NCBI GenBank assembly: GCA_024072375.1
Contig: CP099617.1
Span: 663,001 to 727,000, forward strand
Length of the DNA stretch: 64,000 nucleotides
Source of the DNA: Sphingomonadaceae bacterium OTU29LAMAA1
GTDB taxonomy: Bacteria > Pseudomonadota > Alphaproteobacteria > Sphingomonadales > Sphingomonadaceae
Reading direction: 5' to 3'
A program made the translations under genes and the position numbers. Positions 38,311 through 46,699 of this stretch are shown here, piece after piece (the stretch's first letter is position 1; each line of letters starts with the position of its first letter). Under the pieces are notes generated by a model, which worked only from the letters and a program-made list of their open reading frames with translations, was not told the DNA's origin and searched no databases.

Positions 38311-38952
38311 TCAGCGACCGACCAGCCAGAACCGCGTCAATGCGACGTAACCACGAACCGCGGTCAGCCCGCGTAATCGAAGATGTTGCAACAGGGCAAG
38401 GGTGCCGATCGCCCGTGATGATCTTGGCCAAGACCTTGAGAATGCTTGGTTCAGTGCTTCGGTAGCACGTGCGTCGGCATGGACGACGCCATCCGGCAGG
38501 CTCAGATGCGTGGCGAGATCGGCTGCCGCCCAGCCTCGTCCGGCCTCGTGCAGCGCCGTCGCGTCCCCCGGCATCAGGCGACCCGCCATCGCGAACAGCC
38601 GCCCTCCGCGCAGATTCGCATGACGATCGATCACCTCCGCGTCGACGGGGTCCAGCAACGCCTCCCATCCCTCGACCAGTTCCGCCAGCTCCGCACCGGC
38701 GATCCCGTGCTGCAGGACGTGGTCCTGCAGTTCGCGAAGCAATGGTTCGGCTGGTGCGGGCGCCGTGTCCAGACGGACGAGCGCCTCATACCACCACGTC
38801 AGTCGCATCTGGCCGACCATCGGTTCACGCGTCGCGCGCACGATCTGGCCGAACCGTTCGTCGAGCGCGAGCAGCGCCGCGAACGCCGCCCGGACATCGA
38901 CGGGCGCATGGTCGATCGCGAGCTGGCGATCGGTGGGTCGGGCATCGCTCAT
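38311..38952 (-). CDS. Squalene/phytoene synthase-like protein (NDUFAF6-like, probably non-catalytic)
   Basis: 213 residues from MSDARPTDRQ; no strong ribosome-binding site. The conserved core REPMVGQMRLTWWYEAL matches the squalene/phytoene synthase family and, in spacing, the complex I assembly factor NDUFAF6. The Asp-rich DxxxD motifs needed for prenyl-diphosphate chemistry are not visible. GRGWAAADLATHLSLP aligns with the second family block. A role in complex I assembly is possible by analogy; a terpene role is unlikely. It is adjacent to and divergent from triplet 2, but with no evident functional link. Confidence 0.7.
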   Translation of the reverse strand: MSDARPTDRQLAIDHAPVDVRAAFAALLALDERFGQIVRATREPMVGQMRLTWWYEALVRLDTAPAPAEPLLRELQDHVLQHGIAGAELAELVEGWEALLDPVDAEVIDRHANLRGGRLFAMAGRLMPGDATALHEAGRGWAAADLATHLSLPDGVVHADARATEALNQAFSRSWPRSSRAIGTLALLQHLRLRGLTAVRGYVALTRFWLVGR

Positions 38953-39110
38953 TCCGACCCGCTGCCAAGAACGACGGCGCGGCGCAAGGTGGTCCGGCGG
39001 TGCCGCCGGCAAAGCTTACTGCCACGTTAGGCACATTTCTTGAGACTGCGTGGGCAAGCCGGCGCGCACGGGAGATCACGGACGAAGCGCGCGAATCGTT
39101 AAGGGATAGA

Positions 39111-41201
39111 ATGGGTTACGACGCGAATATGTCAGGATCGGTCATACCAGTCGTGCTGCGTCGGCTGCGCCGCGACCGGCGAGGCAACATCCTGGCGATG
39201 TCGGCCGCCGCGCTGGTGCCGATGATGGCGATGCTGGGCGGCGCGATCGATCTCAGCCGGCTCTACATGACCCAGACCCGGTTGCAGCAGGCTTGCGACG
39301 CAGGCGCTCTGGCGGGACGCCGGACGATGGCCGACGTCAACACGCTGTCCGCGTCGGAGCGCGCCACCGCGTTGAACTATTTCCGGTTCAACTTCCCCAA
39401 CAACACCTATTCCGCCGGGACGCCCACGGCCAGCTACGCGCGCGGCGCCGTTGGCACCGTCGTCGGCACAGCCTCGCTCGCCGTGCCGATGACCATCATG
39501 AAGATGTTCGGATACAGCACCGTCACGCTCAACGTGTCGTGCGAATCGACGTTGGTCATCCCGAACACCGACGTCATGTTCGTGCTCGACGTCACCGGGT
39601 CGATGGACCAGACTCCGTTCGGCGACATCCAGAGCAAGATATCGGGCCTCAAACAGGCGGTGAAGGACTTCTATGCCGCGCTCGGGCCGGGAACGGCGAG
39701 CGGGCCGGGGCGCATCCGCTATGGCTTCGTGCCCTATTCCAGCAACGTCAACGTCGGCAAGATCGTCTACGGGTTGAACCCGGGTTACATCGTCGGCGGC
39801 AACGGGTCGGAGGAGTGGACCTACCGGTCGCGCATCGCCCAGACGTTGACCGAACGCGTCCCGAACTATGGCACGGAATCGACCCAGAACCAGACGTCGG
39901 CCTCCGTCACCGCTACGGTGTACGGCGCCTATGTCACAGATTCACTGCTCTTCGACCTGACGAGCGCGCAATGCAGCGCGAAGGTGCCGGCGGACAGCGA
40001 CATCGTGACGTCGACGAACACGTCCCTGCGGACGGACGAGAACCCGCCGGCCTATCCGGACACGGTCCGCAACCGCACCTACCAGACGGTCGAACAGCAC
40101 AGGGTCGCCGACAACGACATGCAGTGGCTGCGCACATCCGGATCGGGCACCAGCGCGAAGGGGATCTGTCAGGTCCGTCATCGCGACGGCACCTATACCC
40201 GGACGATACAGTCGGCGACGACGACCCCGACCACCTGGACCGAGCGCGAAAAGTTCGTGTCCTGGCGCTACGTCCCGCGCGCCATCGACGTCGCCCAGAT
40301 CGTCCAGAACGGCATCCGCAACGCCAGCGCGCCCAATCCCACATACTGGACCGGCTATGCCCCTGATACGACACCCAATCTCAACAACGGCTATTACTAC
40401 TCCAACACCACCCCCGAAACCATCACCTGGAGCGGCTGTATCGAGGAAGCCAGTACAGACAACACGATCACCGCGTCGTCGGCGCTAAGCGTGCCGTCCG
40501 GCGCGAACGACCTGAATATCGACCTGATCCCGAACGATACGCAGACGCGCTGGAAGCCGTATCTGCCCGGCGTGCAATTCGACAATTACGGCTATTGGCT
40601 GGGCCGCAACGCCGAATGGATCGACAACGGCTTTGCTGCCTGTCCGCGTGAAGCATCGGCGCTGACACCGTATCAGGCCGACTACGTCGCCGGCACCAAA
40701 TCGTCGCCGACCTTCAACACCTACGTCGATTCGCTCAGCGCCGTAGGCGGCACTTATCATGACATCGGCCTGATCTGGGGCGCGCGATTCCTGTCGCAGA
40801 GCGGCATCTTCTCGGCCACGAATGCGGACAGCACCGGGCCCGGCGGGTTTCAGATCTCGCGGCACATCGTGTTCATGACCGACGGTGCGCTCGATACCCG
40901 CGGCGGTGCCAACGATCCTTGGGGCATCAACAATCTGCAGGGTCGCATCGCACCGGCCGGGACGAGCGACGATGGCCTGAACGACATCCACAAAAGGCGC
41001 ACCAGCATCATCTGCAACGCGATGAAGGGCAAGGGCTTCACCATCTGGGTCGTCGGCTTCGGCATCAGCACCATGCCGCAAGAATTGCAGGATTGCGCCA
41101 GCGACTCCGCACACTGGTCGTTATCGTCCAATTCCGCGCAATTGCGCACCCGGTTCCAGCAGATCGCGCAGACGATCGGCGGATTGCGTCTCTCCCAATG
41201 A
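39111..41201 (+). CDS. TadG-like pilus protein with VWA domain, triplet 2
   Basis: 696 residues; the ATG follows AAGGGA, and the upstream in-frame extension is a shadow. The N-terminus RRDRRG|NILAMSAAALVPMMAML has the TadG leader and helix, again without Glu at +5. The VWA motif DVTGS lies at 160-164, one residue from its position in triplet 1. MTDGA comes far downstream, after a large insert rich in Asn, Thr and Tyr. The shared FPN-type block (YFRFNFPN, compared with YFRGNFPN in triplet 1) and the matching C-terminal end (IAQTIGGLRLSQ) mark the two as paralogues. It leads the triplet 2 operon. Confidence 0.85.
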   Translation: MGYDANMSGSVIPVVLRRLRRDRRGNILAMSAAALVPMMAMLGGAIDLSRLYMTQTRLQQACDAGALAGRRTMADVNTLSASERATALNYFRFNFPNNTYSAGTPTASYARGAVGTVVGTASLAVPMTIMKMFGYSTVTLNVSCESTLVIPNTDVMFVLDVTGSMDQTPFGDIQSKISGLKQAVKDFYAALGPGTASGPGRIRYGFVPYSSNVNVGKIVYGLNPGYIVGGNGSEEWTYRSRIAQTLTERVPNYGTESTQNQTSASVTATVYGAYVTDSLLFDLTSAQCSAKVPADSDIVTSTNTSLRTDENPPAYPDTVRNRTYQTVEQHRVADNDMQWLRTSGSGTSAKGICQVRHRDGTYTRTIQSATTTPTTWTEREKFVSWRYVPRAIDVAQIVQNGIRNASAPNPTYWTGYAPDTTPNLNNGYYYSNTTPETITWSGCIEEASTDNTITASSALSVPSGANDLNIDLIPNDTQTRWKPYLPGVQFDNYGYWLGRNAEWIDNGFAACPREASALTPYQADYVAGTKSSPTFNTYVDSLSAVGGTYHDIGLIWGARFLSQSGIFSATNADSTGPGGFQISRHIVFMTDGALDTRGGANDPWGINNLQGRIAPAGTSDDGLNDIHKRRTSIICNAMKGKGFTIWVVGFGISTMPQELQDCASDSAHWSLSSNSAQLRTRFQQIAQTIGGLRLSQ

Positions 41202-41815
41202 TGGGTGTTCGGATCGTGTGCGCGCTGTTCGGCCGACTACGGGGATCGCGGCGCGGCGCTGCGCTGCCCGAATTCGCCTTTGTCGCGGTGCCGTTCTTGG
41301 TACTGGTAATGGGGTCGCTCGATCTCGGCTATCAGGGCTATGTACGGGCCACCGTGACCGGCGCGCTGGAAAAGGCGGCGCGCAAGGCGACAGTCGGCAA
41401 CCGTACGCGCGATCAGATTGTCGCACTGATTAATACCGAGGTCCGCGGCGTTCTTCCGAACACGTCGCGCTCCGATCCTGCTGCCGTTACGGTGACACCG
41501 CAAAGCTATTTTAACTTTTCCACGGTCGGCGGAGGTGAGCGGATCACCGGGGATACCGCACCGGTCGGAGTCTACAATGCGACCGATTGCTACGAAGATC
41601 GCAACGGTAACGGCCGCTACGATACCACAGGCGGCGGTGGCGACAATCTGGGTACGGCGGACGACATCGTCTTCTACACAGTGTCGGTCAACGTGCCGAG
41701 GCTCTTCCCGATCTGGCGATATGTCGGCTGGAGCGGCGAAACCAGCGCGACTGCGAAGACGCTGATCCGCAACCAGCCCTATGGCGCGCAACAGGTGGTG
41801 GTCCGATGCTCGTGA
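41198..41815 (+). CDS. TadE-like pseudopilin with calcium-binding-like loop, triplet 2
   Basis: 205 residues from the ATG in the ATGA overlap with TadG (a second ATG follows directly). The RRG|AALPEF motif gives Gly20 and Glu25. Residues 134-142 read DRNGNGRYD, followed by a Gly-rich stretch and VFYTVSVNVPRLFPIWRYVGW. The latter aligns with the triplet 1 TadE starting at 34356. Two signals, motif position and loop type, tie it to that gene. The function is presumably a pilus subunit. Confidence 0.83.
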   Translation: MMGVRIVCALFGRLRGSRRGAALPEFAFVAVPFLVLVMGSLDLGYQGYVRATVTGALEKAARKATVGNRTRDQIVALINTEVRGVLPNTSRSDPAAVTVTPQSYFNFSTVGGGERITGDTAPVGVYNATDCYEDRNGNGRYDTTGGGGDNLGTADDIVFYTVSVNVPRLFPIWRYVGWSGETSATAKTLIRNQPYGAQQVVVRCS

Positions 41816-42513
41816 GATCGCTGGCTTCCACCCGCGTTGCCGCCATGGCGAGCCGGCTCCTGCGGGAGCGCACGGGCCTCGCGATGATCGAGTTCGCCTA
41901 TGCCCTACCCCTGCTCGCCACCGTTGGCCTTGCCGGGACGGAAGCCGCAAACCTCGCCCTGGTGACGCTGCGGATCAACCAGATGGCGATGCTCGCCGCC
42001 GACAACGCGGCCCGTGTCCGCATCTCGATGGATGAGACCGACGTCAACGAGGTGATGGTCGGGCTGCGTTTCTCCGGTACCGGCATCAAGTTCGGCGAAC
42101 GCGGACGCGTGATCATATCGGACATCGAATCGAACGGCATCGCCAGCGGCAACAGCAATGCCGGCTACAAGATCACATGGCAGCGGTGCTTTGGCGCCAA
42201 GAACGCGGTATCGGCCTATGGTACCGAAGGCACCGGTGCGACCAATGCCGCCTTAAAATTCGGCATCGGCACCCGCGCCCCGGCGACCGATACGACGGGC
42301 ACGATCCCCATCACTGCCGGGGCGATGATCGTGGCCGAGGTTCGCTATACCTACAGTCCGCTGGTGGCGGGCATGTTCATGGGCAATCGGGAATTGCGCG
42401 CGGTCCAGACGTTTCCAGTACGCGATCGGGCCGGACAGGCGCTGACCAATTCCAACGGCTTGAACGATACGGCCCGGCGGCTGTGCGACGCCGCGCATCT
42501 CGGATCAACCTGA
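41806..42513 (+). CDS. TadE-like pseudopilin, triplet 2 second copy
   Basis: 235 residues; the start overlaps the previous gene by 10 bases. A long basic leader precedes ERTG|LAMIEFAYALPLL, giving Gly24 and Glu29. The periplasmic part contains Asn/Gly-rich stretches (GNSNAGYKITWQRCFG) and the TadE signature YTYSPLVAGMFMG. It is the counterpart of the 215-residue copy in triplet 1, though the two are diverged. It is the last gene of triplet 2; a 110-base spacer follows before triplet 3. Confidence 0.83.
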   Translation: MLVRSLASTRVAAMASRLLRERTGLAMIEFAYALPLLATVGLAGTEAANLALVTLRINQMAMLAADNAARVRISMDETDVNEVMVGLRFSGTGIKFGERGRVIISDIESNGIASGNSNAGYKITWQRCFGAKNAVSAYGTEGTGATNAALKFGIGTRAPATDTTGTIPITAGAMIVAEVRYTYSPLVAGMFMGNRELRAVQTFPVRDRAGQALTNSNGLNDTARRLCDAAHLGST

Positions 42514-42591
42514 CCCAATACCGAATCGGTGTGATATAACCATTTAACAAACAGTACACGAACACTGTCGAGAATGGACGTTAACCGATGC

Positions 42592-42597
42592 TATACT
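42592..42597 (+). promoter_or_regulatory. Candidate -10 element before triplet 3
   Basis: TATACT lies 28 bases before the ATG at 42625 in an AT-rich spacer that starts directly after triplet 2. A convincing -35 hexamer is not visible, so this is weak. If it is real, triplet 3 has its own promoter and the upstream ATG at 42574 is not used. Confidence 0.3.
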
Positions 42598-42624
42598 GAT
42601 CCAGATTACAACGTTGGTCGAAAC

Positions 42625-43188
42625 ATGACCGACCTGACTCACCTGCCTGCCGCTCGCCGGCCCCGAATTGCGCCGCGCCGCCGGCTGGTTCGCGATCGAT
42701 CCGGAGCGACCATCGTCGAGTTCGGCATCGTGATACTGCCGTTCTTCGCGATCCTGTTCGCAATTCTCGCGACCAGCCTGAGCTATTTCGCACAGCAAAG
42801 CCTAGAGACGGTTGCGGTCACCGCCGGTCGTTCGTTGCTGACCGGGTCGTCGCAGGGGGCCGCGCTCGATCGGAACCAGTTCAAGGCAAAGGTCTGCTCC
42901 ACGCTGCCACGGTACATGCGCTGTTCCAACCTGTTCGTATCGGTCGACCGATCGGTCGATTTCGCGAGTGCAAGCATCGCCGCCCCGGCCGTTACGACGA
43001 ACGCCGCAGGCACGCCATCGATCACGACGGCCTATAATATGGGGGCGCCGGGCGAGATCGTCACGCTACAGCTGTATTACGTCTGGCAATTGCCGTCAGT
43101 GACGTTGGGGTACGACATCAGCACATTGTCCGGAGGGCGCCGGCTGCTGATCGCAACGGCAGTAAGCAAGACGGAGCAATATTCGTGA
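42625..43188 (+). CDS. TadE-like pseudopilin, triplet 3 first copy
   Basis: 187 residues from MTDLTHLPAARR. An in-frame ATG at 42574 would add 17 residues; the AT-rich TATACT just upstream of 42625 favours the shorter form. The motif RDRSG|ATIVEFGIVILPFF gives Gly27 and Glu32, a clear prepilin site. The mature part has two cysteines (VCSTLPRYMRCSN) likely to pair, then LQLYYVWQLPSVTLG. It is the first gene of a TadE-TadE-TadG set with overlapping stops and starts. Confidence 0.82.
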   Translation: MTDLTHLPAARRPRIAPRRRLVRDRSGATIVEFGIVILPFFAILFAILATSLSYFAQQSLETVAVTAGRSLLTGSSQGAALDRNQFKAKVCSTLPRYMRCSNLFVSVDRSVDFASASIAAPAVTTNAAGTPSITTAYNMGAPGEIVTLQLYYVWQLPSVTLGYDISTLSGGRRLLIATAVSKTEQYS

Positions 43189-43739
43189 TTGCCCCGGCCA
43201 TCCCCGCCGGTGTTTGCCCTAGGCTCGCCGACGACAGTCGAGGTGTCGCACTAACGGAGTTCGCGTTCGTCTTCCCCGTCCTGCTGCTGCTGTTCCTGGG
43301 GGGGTATCAGCTATCGGATGGGATCGCGTGCAAACGAAAGGTCGGGTTGGCCAACCGAACCATCGCCGACCTCGGGACTCGATCGAAACAGGTCAGCGCC
43401 GCCGAGGTCGACGCGATGCTTGCCGCTTCGACGCAGGTCATGGCGCCCTATCGTCAGGCATCCGCGCAGGTCAGGCTGACCGAGGTGTTCACCAGCAATA
43501 CCGGTTTGACCAACGTCGTATGGAGCCGGGGCCGCAACGGCGCGGCGGCACGTGCCGTCGGCAGTGTAGTGACGCTGCCGGGGACGTTGCGCACCAACGG
43601 CACATATCTGCTGATGAGCGAGATCAACTACGCCTACGATCCCGGCGTCCGCTTCAGCATCGTCGGGCGCAAGACGCTGACCGACTCGCTGTTCATGAGT
43701 CCCCGCAACTCAGATTCGGTGCCCTGCAATGACTGCTGA
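43185..43739 (+). CDS. TadE-like pseudopilin, triplet 3 second copy
   Basis: 184 residues from the GTG in a GTGA overlap. The DDSRG|VALTEFAFVFPVLLL motif gives Gly20 and Glu25. A single helix is followed by a mostly polar domain (IACKRKVGLANRTIADLG) with the TadE-like INYAYDPG block near the end and a C-terminal pair of cysteines (VPCNDC), which is unusual. It overlaps the TadG start by 11 bases. Confidence 0.82.
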   Translation: MIAPAIPAGVCPRLADDSRGVALTEFAFVFPVLLLLFLGGYQLSDGIACKRKVGLANRTIADLGTRSKQVSAAEVDAMLAASTQVMAPYRQASAQVRLTEVFTSNTGLTNVVWSRGRNGAAARAVGSVVTLPGTLRTNGTYLLMSEINYAYDPGVRFSIVGRKTLTDSLFMSPRNSDSVPCNDC

Positions 43740-45165
43740 TCCGCTGCGTCGCCTGATCGCCCGTACTGGTATCGTTCCACGGATATGGCGCGAGCGACGG
43801 GCGAACGTCATGATGATCACAGCATTTGCCCTGATTCCCCTGACCTTCGCCACCGGCATGGGGATCGATTACAGTCAGGCGATGCGGCTGGAGACCAAGG
43901 TCGCCAGCGTCGCCGACGCGGCGACGCTGGCCGCGGTGACGCAGCCGATGATGCAGAAGCCGATCCTGACGGCATGCGACGTCGCCCGGCGCACCTTCGT
44001 GTCGCAGACGACCGGCCTGCCCGGCCTGCAGCTCAACCCGCAGGTTCTGGCGCAGGTCAGGATCACCATAACCGATACTTATGCATCGCTGCCCGAGGCG
44101 ACGCTCGTCTGCCCCACGATCGGCCTCACAGGACTGGACGTCGGGGTCATCCCGATGTCGCGCGTTGCGACGATCGACTTCCGAGGGACGTCCGACAACA
44201 GCTTTGCAGGCATACTCGGCATGCCGACCCTGACCGTGAAAGGTGGTGCGACCGCCAAGACCGTGAAGGCGCCCTTCATCGATATCCATCTCGCACTCGA
44301 TACCTCGCAGTCAATGGGACTGGCGGCGACCGATGCCGACGCCAGACTGCTCTGGCAACGTACGGGTGAGGTCAACGGACGTAGCTGCCAGTTCGGCTGT
44401 CACGTGCGCTCGTGGCACGACGGCAAGCTGGACAGCATCTCCAACGAACAGGTTGCCAAGAACAACAACATCAAGCTTCGCATCGATGTGCTGCGCGATG
44501 CGACCATGGACATGATTGACACCGCAAAGGCCGGGCAGAGCGGCGATAACAACTATCAATTCGCCCTGTATCGCATCGGCAAGAACCAGGGCCGCTGGGC
44601 GATCGGCATGGACGAATATTACAGGCTGACTACCAATCTCACCGATGTGAAGAACAAGGTCAAAACTCTTGCCCTGAGCGACAATGACGGCGCGATCGGC
44701 TATGGCGATACCGATCTGCCGGTCGCGACCAACGCGATTCTGCCTTACATCAAGGCGACCAGCGCTGCATTTGACGACGGCACGTCCCAACTGCGGGCGC
44801 GCAAGTTTTTCTTCATGGTGACCGACGGGGTCACGGATACGGAATGGTGGCAGTGTGTCTATGGCCATTGTACCGCGCCGATCGATGCATCCCTATGTGA
44901 TGCGTACAAATCCAAGGGGATCACCGTTGGAATCGTGTACACCACTTACCTGCCGACGAAGGCCAATCCGCTGAACCCGAGCGATCCCAATCTGCGAGAC
45001 GAATACATCAAGCTGATCCAGCCAATCGCGCCGCAGATCGCACCGGCGTTGCAGCGTTGTGCGTCTCCGGGCTATTTTTTCGAGGCCTCGGACGGGCCGT
45101 CGATTCATACCGCAATGCAGAGGCTTTTTTCGCAGGCCAGCAAGCAAGCGACGATCATTCGCTGA
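43729..45165 (+). CDS. TadG-like pilus protein with VWA domain, triplet 3
   Basis: 478 residues, shorter than the other two. The N-terminal RERRA|NVMMITAFALIPLTF lacks both the Gly and the Glu of a prepilin site, so processing is doubtful. VWA motif DTSQS at 191-195 is the canonical DxSxS form, and FMVTDGV follows about 175 residues later. A Cys-pair region (SCQFGCHVRSW) lies between. It stands last in its operon, the reverse order of triplets 1 and 2. It could be an adhesin or a structural cap. Confidence 0.82.
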   Translation: MTADPLRRLIARTGIVPRIWRERRANVMMITAFALIPLTFATGMGIDYSQAMRLETKVASVADAATLAAVTQPMMQKPILTACDVARRTFVSQTTGLPGLQLNPQVLAQVRITITDTYASLPEATLVCPTIGLTGLDVGVIPMSRVATIDFRGTSDNSFAGILGMPTLTVKGGATAKTVKAPFIDIHLALDTSQSMGLAATDADARLLWQRTGEVNGRSCQFGCHVRSWHDGKLDSISNEQVAKNNNIKLRIDVLRDATMDMIDTAKAGQSGDNNYQFALYRIGKNQGRWAIGMDEYYRLTTNLTDVKNKVKTLALSDNDGAIGYGDTDLPVATNAILPYIKATSAAFDDGTSQLRARKFFFMVTDGVTDTEWWQCVYGHCTAPIDASLCDAYKSKGITVGIVYTTYLPTKANPLNPSDPNLRDEYIKLIQPIAPQIAPALQRCASPGYFFEASDGPSIHTAMQRLFSQASKQATIIR

Positions 45166-45270
45166 TCGCCGACGCCGGACGCACACCGTTACCGGTGGAA
45201 TGGAATATCCGCGGCCCGTCGCTAGACGAAACCGGCCGCCCCACGATAGCGGAGCGACCGGGCCGGCGGG

Positions 45271-46698
45271 TCAGAGGATCTTCTTGACCGTTGCGACGAT
45301 CTTCTTGGCGTCGATCAGCGCCTTCTTCTCGAGGTTCGCCGCGTAAGGCAGCGGTACGTCCTCGTTGGTCACGCGCAACACAGGGGCGTCGAGGTCGTCA
45401 AAGCCCTCTTCCATCACGATTGCGGTGATTTCCGATGCGATCGAGCAGGTCGGCCAGCCTTCCTCGACCACGACCAAGCGGTTGGTCTTGGCGAGGCTCT
45501 TGAGCACGGTCTGCTTGTCCAGCGGACGCAGCGTGCGCAGGTCGATGACTTCCGCATCGACACCCTCGCCCGCCAGCGTCTCGGCGGCTTCCAGCGCGAG
45601 GCCGACGCCGATCGAATAGCTGACCAGCGTAACGTCCTTGCCCGGACGCATGATCCGCGCCTTGCCGATCGGCAGGACGTAATCGTCGAGCTTGGGCACC
45701 TCGAACGAACGGCCGTACATCAGCTCGTTTTCGAGGAAGACGACGGGGTCTTCCGAACGGATCGCCGCCTTCAGCAGGCCCTTGGCATCCGCCGCGTCAT
45801 ACGGCGCGATGACGATCAGGCCCGGGACGCTGGCATACCAAGGCGCATAGTTCTGGCTGTGCTGCGCGCCGACGCGGCTCGCCGCACCGTTCGGGCCGCG
45901 GAACACGATGGGGCAGCGCATCTGGCCGCCGGACATGTAGTTGGTCTTGGCCGCCGAATTGATGATGTGGTCGATCGCCTGCATGGCGAAGTTGAACGTC
46001 ATGAATTCAATGATCGGCTTCAGACCGCCCATCGCCGCGCCGGTGCCGACGCCGGCAAAGCCGTATTCGGTGATCGGCGTATCGATGACGCGGCGATCGC
46101 CGAACTCGTCGAGCAGCCCCTGCGTGACCTTGTACGCGCCCTGATATTGCGCGACTTCCTCGCCCATCACGAAGACGCGGTCGTCCTTGCGCATTTCCTC
46201 GGCCATCGCGTCGCGCAGCGCTTCGCGGACGGTGGTCTTCACCATCTCGGTGCCTTCGGGGATCGCCGGGTCCTGCACACCGTCGTTCTTGGCGGCGTCG
46301 AACAGCTGTCGCGCGCCGGTCTCGACCTTTTCCTGCGCCGGGTGCGCAGAGTCTTCGACCTTGTCGGCGGGCTTGTTCTCGTCGGCCTTGGCGTCGCCCT
46401 TGGGGCTGTCGTCCTTGGTCGCAGTCGGAGCGGACGACGCCGCGTCGGCGCTTTCGCCCTCTTCGAGCAGGATAGCGATGACGTCGCCGACCTCCACGTT
46501 GTCGGTCCCCTCGGCGATGACGATCTTGCCGATCGTGCCTTCATCGACGGCTTCGAATTCCATCGTCGCCTTGTCGGTTTCGATTTCCGCCATGATGTCG
46601 CCGGACTTGACGGTGTCGCCTTCCTTCACCAGCCACTTGGCAAGCGTGCCCTCTTCCATCGTCGGGGAGAGCGCGGGCATCTTGATCTCGATCGCCAT
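45271..46698 (-). CDS. pdhB: Pyruvate dehydrogenase E1 beta subunit with N-terminal lipoyl domain
   Basis: 475 residues. Residues 1-80 are a lipoyl domain with the modified lysine in [14 protein letters not shown] long Ala/Asp/Lys linker (about 80-140) leads to the E1-beta catalytic half, with [36 protein letters not shown] and [17 protein letters not shown]1-beta with a lipoyl arm is known in alphaproteobacteria. It pairs with PdhA and transfers acetyl groups to E2 (not in the window). The pdhA stop is one base away. Confidence 0.96.
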   Translation of the reverse strand: MAIEIKMPALSPTMEEGTLAKWLVKEGDTVKSGDIMAEIETDKATMEFEAVDEGTIGKIVIAEGTDNVEVGDVIAILLEEGESADAASSAPTATKDDSPKGDAKADENKPADKVEDSAHPAQEKVETGARQLFDAAKNDGVQDPAIPEGTEMVKTTVREALRDAMAEEMRKDDRVFVMGEEVAQYQGAYKVTQGLLDEFGDRRVIDTPITEYGFAGVGTGAAMGGLKPIIEFMTFNFAMQAIDHIINSAAKTNYMSGGQMRCPIVFRGPNGAASRVGAQHSQNYAPWYASVPGLIVIAPYDAADAKGLLKAAIRSEDPVVFLENELMYGRSFEVPKLDDYVLPIGKARIMRPGKDVTLVSYSIGVGLALEAAETLAGEGVDAEVIDLRTLRPLDKQTVLKSLAKTNRLVVVEEGWPTCSIASEITAIVMEEGFDDLDAPVLRVTNEDVPLPYAANLEKKALIDAKKIVATVKKIL

Positions 46699-46699
46699 C

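Noticed and set aside
38469..39110. Upstream extension of the triplet 2 TadG frame
   Set aside because: It runs antisense through the squalene/phytoene-like gene and has a low-quality Arg/Pro/Ser composition; a good ATG with AAGGGA lies at 39111.
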